Position numbers and translations under genes: made by a program. The notes beneath the pieces are model-generated. The model made no database searches. It was not told the DNA's origin and saw nothing but the letters and a program-made list of their open reading frames with translations. Below, piece by piece: positions 1-12,000 of a stretch of DNA of 55,550 nt. Origin of the DNA: Ectocarpus siliculosus (Eukaryota; Sar; Phaeophyceae; Ectocarpales; Ectocarpaceae); NCBI GenBank assembly GCA_000310025.1, contig FN649752.1:3396324-3451873 (forward strand), read 5' to 3'. How positions within the stretch are numbered: the stretch's first letter is position 1; the number at the start of each line of letters is the position of its first letter.

Positions 1-2900
1 AGGAGCCATAGTAGTGGTGATGTCCCTTCCAGTGGCGGAGGGGGCGACGGTGTTCACTGCAACGGCGGAGGGTGTGGCCACCGCAACGGGGGAGGGCGTC
101 GGTACATTGACGGTCACCTCGACCTGTTCGTTGCGTGGGGAAGGATGGACGGCCACGCCACACAAACAGAGAGGACAGGCGAGTAAAAAAAACAGAGCAC
201 AAGAAATACCCTCGTGATGGGGGGCGTGACATTGACAGCAGTGGGAGATGTCAACACACCATTATCAACAGACGACTGCTACCACTACTTACCGCAACCA
301 CATGCAAACCACGAAGACGACTGCGACGATAACAACCAACAACACACGCAAACCCTTCGAATGCACAAAATAAATGCGATTAACTCCGCACTACCCAACA
401 TCCACGACGAAACACGCAAGACAGGGAGGAGAGGCAGTTAAAACATTCGTCATGGCCCAAAACGCTTGTGGCATTCCCGAACCCGCCATCCCTAACGACA
501 TGCGTGAGGGTTGTGTAGCCGCGCGGAGCAGCAACCCAAGAACACAAGACAGAAAAAGGCCGGCCGGATACCAATCAGGAGAATGCGTCGGTTCGCGGTT
601 CGGTTCGTGGTTCGGTTCGCGGCTACGCGTCGGTTCGGCTTGTTTCACGGGTTCGATGTCGCTGTACGGGGTACAGTCGCCTCGATTCGGGCCAACGACC
701 TCGGTTCGCGACTGCGGTCGAGCGATTTGTGCGGTTGGTTTGCGGTTCCGGTTCGCAATACGGTACGGGTCGGGTCGGCGATAAAGGGGTTCGAACCGGG
801 ATCCGTGAAAGCCACGGTACGGGGAGGGAGGGGACTACTCGGGGCGGAGGGGGGACGACGCCCGCGAAAGAATAGGGGGGGGGGGGGGCGTGGTTTTTTG
901 TCGCAATGGCCCTTGTTGCGGCGGAACTAGAGGTTGAGGGGGATGGGAGCAGCTGTAGCTGTTACCGTAGGCACGGGGGTTGGTGGGGGGATGGGGGCAG
1001 GTGTCTCCGGCGCCACAGGGGCAGGCGTGGCGACGTCCACATATATTTCAACCTGCAACAGGTAGGGAGGGGATGTCGGCAAGGTGCGCGGGAAGGAGGG
1101 AAAGGGTGTGTGCCTGTTTCTTACAATGTTAGCATCGACCACGCTTAACCGGCTGACCAATGAATACACATACGTCAGTCCCAGTGGCGTGATCGCCCTA
1201 TAATTTTCGCGTCTCACCCAACAGAATTGAGAGAGTATGCTATTTAGCTTGGTTCATTCCAACCCGAGTCAGCGTGAAGGATTCAACAAGAGTAAAAGGT
1301 GGAGCAAACAAACTACCCGCACTACCGTACCAAAACATTTTTGGGAGGATTTAGGCCACCGTTTCGTCCTCAATTGCCACGAGACACCTCGCGCCCATAT
1401 AAACGGCAACCGAGGCATCAACCACAAGAGGACAACAACTGGAGCCTGGGGCACCGCCCGTGGGGGCGCGGCGGCTACGGCCTGCATCTCTCGGCCCCCC
1501 TCCCCCGGCCGCCGCCGCCGCCGCCACCACCAAGCCAACCGTTCCCACCACGAAACGCGCAACACCAAAGAGGTGCAATAACAGACCAATTACCTCGTTG
1601 ACGCTCAGCCATTGGTCGTCCGCGAGGTCGCCCGTGAACCGCACGTACCGCCCGCTGGAGCCCGTGGGGAAGGCGAAGTCCTCGCCCTCTCCGAGCGGGG
1701 TCGGTATGGTGTTGATGTCCTCGAAGGAGGTGGTGAAGGTGGTGCCGTCGGTGGAAGTGGACACGACGAAGGGGTTCGTAACTCTGTCCTCTTCGTTGCT
1801 CTTATAGAAGTCTTTCTCCGAAAAAAACGGTGCGCGGGGCAGACGGGCGGGGGGGGGGGGGGTATCAGTTTGTCAAACATGCCTCGTCTTAATTGGTGAC
1901 AAACAGCAGCTTCTTGGTCCGTTCCTTTGGCGCCTAGCTCCTCGGCCGCGAGCCGCCTCATCTTCCACTCTACGTAAGCCTGTGGGAGGCGTCCTATTTC
2001 GCTATGAAATCACCGACAACGGACTTCACGTTTTCTCCGCAAGTGTTCAAGTAAGATTTCACTCCAGGAGTTGCACACCCTACAGTAGCATCAGTCAAAA
2101 ACAACAACCGTCGGGGCAAACCTACTCTGTTGTATCATCCACGAACGACGGAAGGCCGAGCGGGACCAAAGAAGGTGCACGCTCGGCGCCTCTCTCTCTC
2201 GCCTATGCACTGCCGTAGGAGGCGGAGAGATGGCACTAGTCTACCCCCCCCGTCTCGCCTACTACTTGTACGCACTACCGAAAAAAGAGTAGGAGATGTG
2301 ACAGCCCCCCCCAGAACGATTTTCAAAGCTAGGTTGCTCCACAATCAAGAATTTACTGCTGTGCCAATACCAAGAATGGCGGTTGTGGAAACATCTCGGC
2401 GAGGGCTTTCCGCAGACGTATCGGACCCTCTTGCTGCACCCACTTGGTCGGGTGCCATACCTCCGCCCCTTACGGTAATGTAGGCACATAAAAGCCACGC
2501 ATGGCATCAAACAGAGCGAAGAAGCAAGCGCTTGGCTCGGAGAGCAGCATGCCCTCAGCGCTCACCATCATCGATGAGGTACAGAAGTCGCGCCGCTTAA
2601 AGATGGCTTGCACTACCGCAAACCGCATGTGGGGCGGCCGAGGCCGGCGGGCTTAGGCAATTCTTGCGCCCAATTTCTCGTGGTGTTTGTGTGCGGACGA
2701 ACAAGCCTTGAATCTTTGAATGACTTCAAACTAATGTCGTGTTTAGAGGTGACTGCCGGAGACTGCGATGGCTGCACCCCGAAGGCTTTCCCCCTCACAT
2801 GTGGTGCCACGGGTCGCTGACGAGGTTTCCCGTGGGGTAGAGCTTTTACGAAACACGAACTATCCGACCACTCGAAACTTGAGGCTCAACAACAAAGAAA

Positions 2901-2962
<62 letters not shown>

Positions 2963-3695
2963 AAGAGAGAGCCACCAGGTGGTTATATGCAAACTCGGCA
3001 AAGCTGCCATAACTCGTACACGTGTGCTATACTGTACACCGACAGAGAAACATCTTCTTGCCGAAGGAGCCAAATTTTTCAAGCTTTCAAATTCCTCTCG
3101 CTCTCCGCGTTCCAAACGCACCCACACGAAACGGCGCTGTAAGTGGTGGTCTTCTCCGATCTAGTGCCTAGTGCGGCGGAAACAACGGCATTCAAAGGCA
3201 CCACGGACCAACCGAACCACCGCAGCAAAAACACGGCACTTGAGAGGAGGCACAGAATTCAGGCCTGGCCGCACGACGGCGGCGGCGGCAGTAAATAGTG
3301 GCGGATATGCTCTGATATCCTCCTCCTCACATATGGTAAGCTTGATGAGGCTCTGCGACGAGCCGAGATCGAAGGTCGCGTAGCACTCGAACTCTGTTCC
3401 CTCCAGGGCCGTCTCGCATGACCACCGCGAGTCTGGTACGTCGTTCAGATTTCCATCCTGCCGCCCGTGTCGGAAGCGTACGGAAACGTCGCGAGTGAAC
3501 GAGAAATAAACTAAGTTCATGTGTCAGTCAACAACGGGCCAGCCTTGGTCGATGCTAGAAACATCCTATCGGCCTACAGCAGTACTACCGATTGTAGATG
3601 ACACCTGTTCGAAAATAGTCGACTGATGAAATCCGGGAACGGTACGCCGCCCTTGTCATGGCAGCGACACTGCCGACGACGAAGAGAGCTAACAT
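1..3695 (-). CDS. Secreted discoidin (F5/8 type C) domain protein, partial
   Basis: Minus-strand multi-exon gene running off the left edge. Exons seen: 3457-3331, 1811-1594, 1052-966 and 123-1, joined by GT..AG introns with matching phases. The first carries the start of an F5/8C fold (DGNLNDVPDSRWSC, then FDLGSSQSLIKLTI). The second continues it (FYKSNEEDRVTNPFVVSTS, STDGTTF, GRYVRFTGDLADDQWLSVNE) and the third closes it (VEIYVDV), followed by a Pro/Thr/Ala-rich stalk. The fourth starts with a similar VEVTVNV and another P/T/A-rich stretch. F5/8C domains bind glycans or lipids on the cell surface; an extracellular or cell-wall role is inferred. A possible first exon at 3695-3605 encodes MLALFVVGSVAAMT, which looks like a signal peptide, but its phase to the next exon is unresolved, so an exon is missing or the start is wrong. 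The stalk exon could instead end the gene at a stop near 927. Confidence 0.72.
584..800. repeat. Degenerate CGGTTCG repeat
   Basis: The hexamer-like unit CGGTTCG recurs about a dozen times, tightly at 584-660 and more loosely to 800. It lies in the putative last intron of the discoidin gene. No coding sense or RNA fold was recognised. Confidence 0.6.
2896..2972. repeat. GA dinucleotide microsatellite
   Basis: About 75 nt of almost pure (GA)n with a few AAAG interruptions, located in the large intron of the discoidin gene. Confidence 0.95.
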
Positions 3696-4039
3696 AATCG
3701 TGTGTCATTCCGCGACGACCGTAAGTTGGACAACCCCACCCACCGCCGCCGGTCGGGTGAGGTGTAGACAATCATGTCGAAAAATGACACAACTTTTGTT
3801 CGGAATTTGCACACGTGGTAAATGGTGTGCGTTGGTACTTGGGAAACGGATCGTGCTTGTCTGACCGCTGGGCTGTCCCATCCACAAAACTCGCTTTGCA
3901 CGGGGGTCGTGGAGACACTACTGAGCACACAAGACATCCACACGGTGCAAAAGTGACGTCACCAACAACAACAGCTGTGAGGACCGAAATTCGATGGCGC
4001 CGTACGGTCCACATGGACGGCCTTCTTTCAGCCATCCAG

Positions 4040-4310
4040 TGGGAATTAATCACCAATACCCTCACCATGCAGGGTTGATTACCATTGAGGATTCATCACC
4101 AACACCATTTTTCACTACCCTCACCATTCAGGATTGATCACTTATAGTGCCATCAACGTCGCCATCCCCACTGTACCCATTTCAGGATTGACCACCAATA
4201 CCATCACCATAACCATTCTGTGTTGATTACCAGCACCAACACCATTCATTGCCATCCAAGACTGATCGCCAGTACATCACCATTAGCATTAGCATTAGTA
4301 ATAACCAGCA
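4040..4310. repeat. Degenerate tandem repeat (CAGGATTGATCACCA type)
   Basis: Four to five imperfect copies of a unit of roughly 60-70 nt built on ACCATTCAGGATTGATCACC with CACCA/CATCACCAT fillers. The copies are diverged and contain no gene. Confidence 0.65.
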
Positions 4311-5688
4311 AACCCGTAGGACCGGGTTCGATGAGGCGCTCACGTTCATCAAGTCCGGACTGCACCCGTCGGTGCCGCAGCCCGCGAAGTCATTGCTTGC
4401 ATCATAAGCTCGCGTGTCATACTTGGTCGCGGTCACCGAGTAGTCCGCTTGTTCTGTGTAAAGAGCAACGCCAGGAACATACAGAAGTAGTAGTAGCAGC
4501 GATTGCACAACACAGAGCAAGGGCCCCAAGCCGGTCAGAACGGGTAGATACATGGCTGAAAGGACAGCAACATTTTGGACAAACTGCAACGAAAGCTGGG
4601 TTTAGACTGACGCAGCCAAGTGTCTCGCGGCGTAGCACCTCACAGCCGCGTGTGCGTCAGAGGAACCGCCCGTCCACGGTATGCATACGTTGCTGCTGCT
4701 GCTGCTGGTGCCCCTCTGGGTACATCCAACTCAACACAGCAGGTAGTAGCGGAATTTGCGCCTTCTCTCCCGGTTAGAGGCACTGTCTGCATCACGTCGA
4801 GCGATCGATTTAGTTAATAGTTAGCTTCCACACTTAGGACTGACACATGCTTCTCCTTTATGAACCCTTTCTTATCGCTGACACCCTGCTGTCGCTATTG
4901 CCCGTGACCCCGTCGTACGCTGCGCTGCGCGTCGGGCGCCACGCAACATCGGTCTAGGTTTCGCACTAACGGCCAAACATAATGCCTCCGGCTCTTGCTC
5001 GCTTCCACAGACACCGCTGCCGTGTTTTTTTGCTCAGGGCCGGTTCTGGACAGCTTCTTCTCTTCGTGCCTTCGTTTTTGGCGGCAACGTGATGCGTCCG
5101 ACAGGACGTAAGATCATGGCACTGGATCCGAAGGGTGTTCATTCCGTCCTTCGATTGAAACGGCCGTATTTGGCGCGGTGTATATTCACTTCCACGAGAG
5201 AACAGCCCGGCTCCCTACTCGTTCAAGGTGGCTTGTTTGGGTATGGCCAGGAAAGGCCTAGTCCAACAAGGACTGTATGTCTAGAGGAATTCGGAACAAT
5301 TACAAAGGGATGCTGAGAGTGTGGGAGTGATATCATGCTGCAGCAGAGAGAGGCCTATTGTTAGTGGAACCCTACGCCATCACATAGTGCTGCACGTACA
5401 AAACACAAATATCGTGCGCATGAAATGTTGTACAACAGCAGCGTTCAGTAGTTTTGAGCTGAAAGGCGGGGACGCAGGACGTACGTCCCTTGCGTTGCGA
5501 AAACGCCTCCCAGATGTATTGGGACACAGTGTGACAAAAAATCAGCCTCGTCCACGCTCTCTTTGGCGGCAGCAACCGCTTGTAAAAAACAACAAAAAAT
5601 CCCCTTCGACGGTGGCGTTATCTCGAACGGGTAGTCTTTCTTTGATATTTCCAGAATTACAGTACTGGACCCTCTATAGTGCCGTGAA

Positions 5689-6295
5689 TAGTGCCAGTGC
5701 CTGGTATAGTGCCGGCAAAATCTCTGGACACAGACAGCGCCCTCAATAGTGCCGGTTGGGCACCACAGCGCACCGCAATAGTGTCGGTTTACACACACAC
5801 AAATAAATAATATAAAAAAACACACAAAACACAGCCGGAGAACAGACGCCACACAGAAAACAGGGTTCACGTGTTGCTGCAGACCCGAACAACTCTGCGC
5901 AGAGGCGCACCATGCCTTGTGCGGAAGGTGAACTGTGCCTTCAACAAGACAGAACGCCGCAAGCCCCTCATGAGAGAGTTTTTCGAGACGTTGTGAGGGC
6001 GGGGGGTGCATGGTTGTGTTTTTTTCTTGCGGTGCGCTTCCTGTGTGTTTTTCTTGTGTTTTTTTTTCTTGCAACATCGAAGCAGGTGCGCGAGGCAGAC
6101 ATGAGAGGGTTTGTCGCGACGCAGTGAGGGTGGGCGGTACATGTTTGTTTTCGTTCGGTGCGCTTTCTGTCGTGCTTTTCTTGGTTTCTTTTTATTGTTT
6201 TCTGGCAACATCGAAGCGCCGGAACCGGCACTATTGAGGCACTATTCTGAATAGTCCCGGTGCCCGGTAAAGTGCCGGTAAAATTTCAAGACACA
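5689..6295. repeat. Short direct repeats bounding an internal tandem duplication
   Basis: A roughly 48-nt sequence (GAATAGTGCCAGTGCC..) at 5689 recurs in the same orientation at 6249 with several mismatches. ATAGTGCCGG and its complement recur around both ends. Between them lie two tandem copies of a 125-130 nt unit (about 5955-6083 and 6084-6213), each ending in GCAACATCGAAGC. The arrangement suggests a degenerate non-autonomous element, but no protein is encoded. Confidence 0.6.
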
Positions 6296-6471
6296 CCTCC
6301 GCACTAAAATGAAATCCCAGGCTTTCTCTCGCGAAATTGCTGTTGAACATCTCGACGACCACAGCAAAGCTGCTGTAGATGTGGCTTAGAGCAAGAAGAG
6401 CACCGAGGTCTGTCCCCGCTCGATGCTGTTTGGTTTGACTGCATGTTGTGGCTCTTCCTTTCTGATTCGTG

Positions 6472-6790
6472 ATGGCCTCCGAGACTCGTGATGAGGAGAT
6501 TTTATGGTCAGGGGGAACAGGAGGCCATGCTGATAGACGGAGATGCAGCTCCTTCCAGCGGCGAAGCAGCAAGAATTGGTGATGTCACCATCGCAAACGC
6601 CCAACGCAGGAAGAATCGCCAAGTCCTCCTTCTGTTGGCGCTTGCGGCGGACGTCATTGCCCAAGTCTTACTGTCTTGCTGCATTATTATCGTTGTAAGG
6701 AGCTGCATCTCCGTCTATCAACACGGCCTCCTCTTCCCCCTGACACTTGAGTTTCCTCATAATGCGCCTCGGAGTCTCCACTCCACACAG
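6472..6790. repeat. Fold-back inverted repeat (MITE-like)
   Basis: The left arm at about 6472-6556 (containing GATAGACGGAGATGCAGCTC) is matched by its reverse complement at about 6695-6790, with a spacer of roughly 140 nt. The spacer has no coding potential. No clear target-site duplication was found, so element identity is inferred from the structure alone. Confidence 0.7.
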
Positions 6791-7922
6791 TGCCTCGCGA
6801 TGTTGTTACAGCCAGCCTCCACGCTGCTGACCTGCCTCGGGTATCTACTGTAGCGTCAGCGTGCTTGTGATACACCCTCTGCTGGCTGCGGATTCTGAAA
6901 TTTGATGGGTTTGTGGAGTACCATGGCTATGCAGGCGTTGTTGTTGACACCTGTCCCGGGCGCCGGACGGACACAGAAGTCAGTCAAGTCAAGTCAATCC
7001 CTGGAAAAAATAAAAATAAAATCCCACCCTAACAGCACTGCTGTTTGTGTGCTTTTTGTGTGTTTCCGAGTCGGCGCGTGCGTGCATCTCAGGTGCCCAT
7101 GTTCAAATGATGTGTCGCCAGCCAAACAACGACGGAACATAAGCGCTTTGCCCTTTCATAAAAAAACGCCGCCAAACACCGCCCGCGAAACTCCACCCAA
7201 GGGCAGAAACGACAAAAACCCTTCTCGAGAGGCTAGGCTGGTTTCGAAAAAATGCCCACCCCGTCCGCGCACGGTTGCCAGCGATGAGGCTGCACCACGA
7301 CGACATCACTTCCATTTGGTGTGTGCGTGCTTTTCGGGGATAAATTTTTTGTGATTGTTCTTGTCAGCCGGTTTTCCTCCACTCTCACTGCAATGACTCC
7401 AACACATCCTGTTCGACCGCTGTGGATTTCTTTTTTTTTTTCTCCCATCATTGGACTCTGTCGTCTGCCCCTTTGGCCCCCATCCTCCACTTCTACTCCC
7501 TAGACGACCCAACAGGGGTCACATAGGAATGGGGAAATATATGCTATCATGTATCTCGAATGGGTAGTCTTGTGTGTTTGAGTATGTGGAGATAGCATTG
7601 TGGTTGTTGGAGTCCACGTACGGCATGGCGTTGGAGAAGTAAGTGTCGTCCCCCGTGTCCGTAGGCAAGCAGCCGATCAGTCGATCAGTGCGCGCGCGGC
7701 GTTTATAACGCGGTCCCGATCGGGGTTGCTGAAGGCGCTTTGGTATGTGTTGGCGATGGCGGCGAGTGGCGTGGAGTGGTAACCATCGCATCTATTGCTG
7801 TACTTTCCTACATATAACACATAGGAGAGAAGTCTCTGGCTGATCGAAGCAGAACGAAAGTCTCGCTGGTCGCTGGTCCCAAACTAAACTTGGAAGCGAA
7901 TAACGAACGGCCGAGACACATT

Positions 7923-7971
7923 GCGCGCAGCAGCAGCTGCAGCAGCAGCTGCTGCAGCAGCAGCAGCTGCT

Positions 7972-8009
<38 letters not shown>
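7923..8009. repeat. CAG/CTG trinucleotide array
   Basis: About 85 nt of CAG repeats interrupted three times by CTG-containing GCTGCTGCAG blocks, so parts of the array are self-complementary. It could be read as poly-Ala in one frame, but nothing around it resembles a gene. Confidence 0.9.
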
Positions 8010-8010
<1 letters not shown>

Positions 8011-9086
8011 CCTCTTCGTTCTTTACTTCCAATCTCCGGGGTTGCAGGATCAACCGGTGAAGGGAAACGCGTGTACCCGCCGAGGGCGCGGCGTGTACCG
8101 GCTACTACAAAATGTAGCGAGTGGAATGTGGAAAATCTCAAATCTACCGCCGTATCTACTACATACTGCTGTTGCAGTAGTCTACATCGGAAATGTTGGG
8201 CGGACCGCCGCCCGTGTGAGGGCTTCGGTGTGCAACGACGCCCGCGTAGATAGACCGGGCGACAACAGGGCGACAACAGCAGCAGTCGGCGGGATGTTGG
8301 CTCGCCACGAGGTCGGCAAGAAGTTTCACACCTTCCTGCTTCCTACAAACCGGGAGTTTTTTTGAAGTAGAAGAAGAAGGTCCGCCTCTCGGCTCTGCCC
8401 CTGCTGCTGCGTGTGTCTGCGATTTTTATTGACCGCTGTGTCGGGTCGGTCCGACAGCAGAAGCTAAACTGATGCGATCACGCAGCGAATTGCTCACGAG
8501 AGCTCACGAGAGCCCCGGGGTCCTGGAATGTTTGCCCACGTAGGGCGCTCACACAACTGGCAAAATATACGCACACGAGAGGGAAAAGCGAACACTGCTG
8601 CCTCTGTTTGCAAAGGACACGATGCACACACATGCACACACACATGTGACGAAATGTACTCACAAAAGAAGGAAAGCTGCCTTCCCCCAAAGAGACAAAA
8701 AACTTCAGAGCTTACTTTTGTACACCACCATCACTCACGTTCCACACCACCCGCGAGCCGGACCCCGCCGAGAGCAAGAGGAAGGGCCACCAGCAATGGC
8801 TTCGCCTTCCTCAACAGAACCATGTTTCCCTCTAGCACGTCCAAACCAATCAACGACGCGACTGGCCAGGGCAGAGACACGCCAGACGCACCACAAACAG
8901 CAATCACACACTCAACTTTTTCACGGGGGCTCCGGCAGTTCAGTTCTAGCATCATCCCCCCAGACATGAAACCTGCGCTCTGCGCTGCACGCTGCAGTTG
9001 CTGCTTTAGGTGGATTCAAACCAATGCTGTGTGCTGGGCTGCGAGGTACTGCGTCTGTCTTCGCGTGCACGAGCTAGGCGATTGTC

Positions 9087-12000
9087 ATGCCTCGGACGTG
9101 GCTCTTGTTTATGGCCGTGTGGTCGTTTGAGAGGAGCGTTTGTTGGGGCTGGTCTTTCCTCGTGCCAATAGCGGCACCGGCAGCATCGGCAGCATCTACG
9201 GCACGGGTAGCCATGTCCGCCACGACAATGGATACGCAAGCCCTAGCCCTACCGTCGCTGCCACCGTCCTCCGTTTACGTGAACCTTCCATTCTGCCGAC
9301 GGCGCTGCTTCTATTGCGACTTTCCGATCAAGGTGCGAATCACACGCTGAGGCGACGGATACATACTTTATTATTCCTTAGTACTGCTGCCGCTGCCGCT
9401 TTCTTTGAACCATTGAATAGCCCATGCGGTTGCGTTTTCGTGCGCAACTGCTGCGCATTGCGGGTACACTGCTGTACACTGCTGTACATGCACTGCACTA
9501 CTCTGTTATAGGAGACAGGTTGCGCCTGTTAAACCAAACAAGAGAGGGCGAGACGGACATTATCTGTGCCAGTACGCCATGCGCATTCTTACCGCAATCC
9601 ATACTCTAGAGATAGGCACGTTGTAGTTGCTGCTGAATGGCAATCAATCAACACTTGAAGACTTGAAGCAGTTTTTTTTTTTTTCATTAACAGCAGTAAA
9701 TGCACTCATACCATCGGTCAGTGCCCAATTTCACCCCCGGTGCGTCCGAAAAGGCGCAGGGTATACCCTGCCGTGACTACTTTTCTCAACAACTGTACCC
9801 TGTTTTCGGAAATGTACCCTGTCCTGACGGGAAATCGTGAAGATTCAGTACGTATGTGAATCTGTGGTTTGTGGAGGCGTGTTGGAATTCGGAAAAGCGG
9901 GGATCGAAGAAAAATAGAGACAGCCTCGGTGTCAGAAAGTTTTTGTGCTCTCGCTGGGCGAGAGACAAGCAAGTGCGTTTGAGAGAAGGAGAGGAGTAGC
10001 AGATATAGCAGCTTTGAGGAGCAGCAAGCACGGGGTGCCGCCTAGGATTTGATCGATTTCGGGATGGACGGCAATGATGGGCAACCGGCGAGGGCGAACG
10101 GCGCCGCGGGCGTCGCGGCGGCCAGTCAAGGCAGTCCGGCGGACGGCAGTCACCCAAGCTCGGCCGCCGGTGGCGGGGACGCCCAAAACAGGCAGCAGCA
10201 GCAACAGCAACAACAACAGGCAGCAGCAGAATCAGCAGCAGCAGCAGCAGGTCAGGTGCCGCAGCAGCAGCAGCAGCAGCAGGATCTCCAGCACGGCCAC
10301 CCGCAGCAACAAAACGACGGCGGTCCGGCGGCAGCAATTCCGCCGCCGCCGCCCATGATTCACGGAGCCCCCCAACCTCAGCTGATGCAACAGCAGCAGC
10401 AACAGCAGCAGCCGCAGCAACAGCCCCAGCAACAGCAGCAGGAGGGCAGTGGGAGTAATCCGAACCTCTTCTCGCTGCTACAACAGCTCGTGACCCAGGG
10501 TAGTCGCCAGCAACAACAGATTCGGTCTCTCCAGGATGTGGTCGTAAATTTGACCGGCATCCGGCAGCCCGCCCAGGGCGCCGCGGCCCACAACAATGCC
10601 CGGGATGGCCCCGCCTACAACAATAGTCAGTCAGTAGTCCTCCCCCTGGTCCAAGCGCCGCCGCCGCCGCCGCCGCAGCAGCAGCAGCAGCAGCAACATC
10701 CTCACCAGCAGCAGCAGCACCAGCAGCAGCACCAGCAGCAACAACCTCACCACCAGCAGCAGCAGCAGCACCGGCAGCAGTCGCAGCCGCTACCATTGCA
10801 ACAACAGTATCAACACCAACAACTCCAGGCCTACCCCCACCAGCACTACCTCCAGTCCTCGTCGGCCGCGCCCCAGGGATACCAACAGCTCGCGAGCATC
10901 CCGGGGGCCGCGCCTGTTTACAATGCCCATCGGCTGAAAGAAGCCCAAAAGCTGGAGGGCCGCACGTGGGAAAAAGATGGCCAAGCGGCCCTGTACCTAA
11001 TGCGAGGTGCTACCTTCTCGCCCGTCGTCATGACGGGAGGCGAATTCGACCACATCATTCGTGACGTGGCCCACCCGCAACCGGGCCTGCACGCGCTGCT
11101 TACCTTCGGCGCCATCGACATTGCGGCGTTCTCGCCGCCGCGCCCCCCGGGGGTAGCGGCGGTGACACGCACGTTCGACGTGCATCTCGACACCTTCGTT
11201 CGCGTCCTGGAAGTCGTCATCAAGGACGGCATGGCGGGCGCCTCGCCGGCCGGGGCCGACAGGGTTGGCCTGTTTTTCCGGGAACTTTTCAGGATCTCCG
11301 AGGACCTCCGCCACTACACTTCCCGCCACTGCGCTGAGTTCAGGGGCTGCGAGGCCGACGTCTTCGCCAGGTTCAAGCAAGACGCCAACCTCGATTGGGC
11401 CGATTGCGTCAGTCGTCTGACCACCGAAGCTAGGGCGCTCCGGCAGCGCAACACCCTCTCCCCTCCACCCCCCAATACGGTGGGGGCGATCCAAGTCCCG
11501 CAGTTCTCACGGACGTTGATCCTGATTGCGGAGGGTACGGCTTCTTCGATGGTGGGTCTCCTGCAGGGGGGTCTAGCCCGTCAGCAGCAGCCAAAATCGG
11601 CCGCCGCTAGCACCAAGCGCAAAGCTACTTCACAGGGTCAACCTGCCCGCACCCCCGCCGCACCAGTCCCATACTCTTCCACGGCAGCCGCCAACGCGTT
11701 TGCACAGACCGTTGCCGCCTGGAACACGCCCGACAACGAGTGCTTCTACACGTGGTCGGGCACGTCCTGCACACGCCCGCGGTGCGAGAAGGGGCACACC
11801 CAGCGGCACCCGTCACTCCTGCCTGCTGTTCCTCCCCCCCCCCCCCCTCCGCCCGCTCCGCCCGCTCGTGCCCCCCCTGCCCCGAGAGCGACACAAGCAC
11901 CAGTCGCGAGGTACAGTCATGGAGGCGGCCGGGGAGGAGGAGCAGCTGGAGGAGGAGGAGGTGGAGGGCGCGCGGGAGGAGGCCGTGGCGGTACCAATCC

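Larger units (their letters stand above)
3696..9086. other. Gene-poor region with repeats
   Basis: No open frame here matches a family I recognise, and most frames are short and interrupted. What can be seen is repetitive: degenerate tandem repeats near 4040-4310, ATAGTGCCGG motifs and a tandem duplication at 5650-6300, a fold-back at 6472-6790 and a CAG/CTG array at 7923-8009. A minus-strand frame at 7791-7519 looks mildly protein-like but has no recognisable domain. Confidence 0.5.

Noticed and set aside
765-810. tRNA-like GGTTCGAACC box
   Set aside because: It sits at the end of the CGGTTCG repeat and no acceptor, D or anticodon arm can be drawn around it.
5610-7600. Shared DYPFEI peptide in minus frames near 5625 and 7555
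   Set aside because: Only about 18 nt are shared (CTACCC-TTCGAGATA) with no similarity beyond; not enough to call a repeat or exon.
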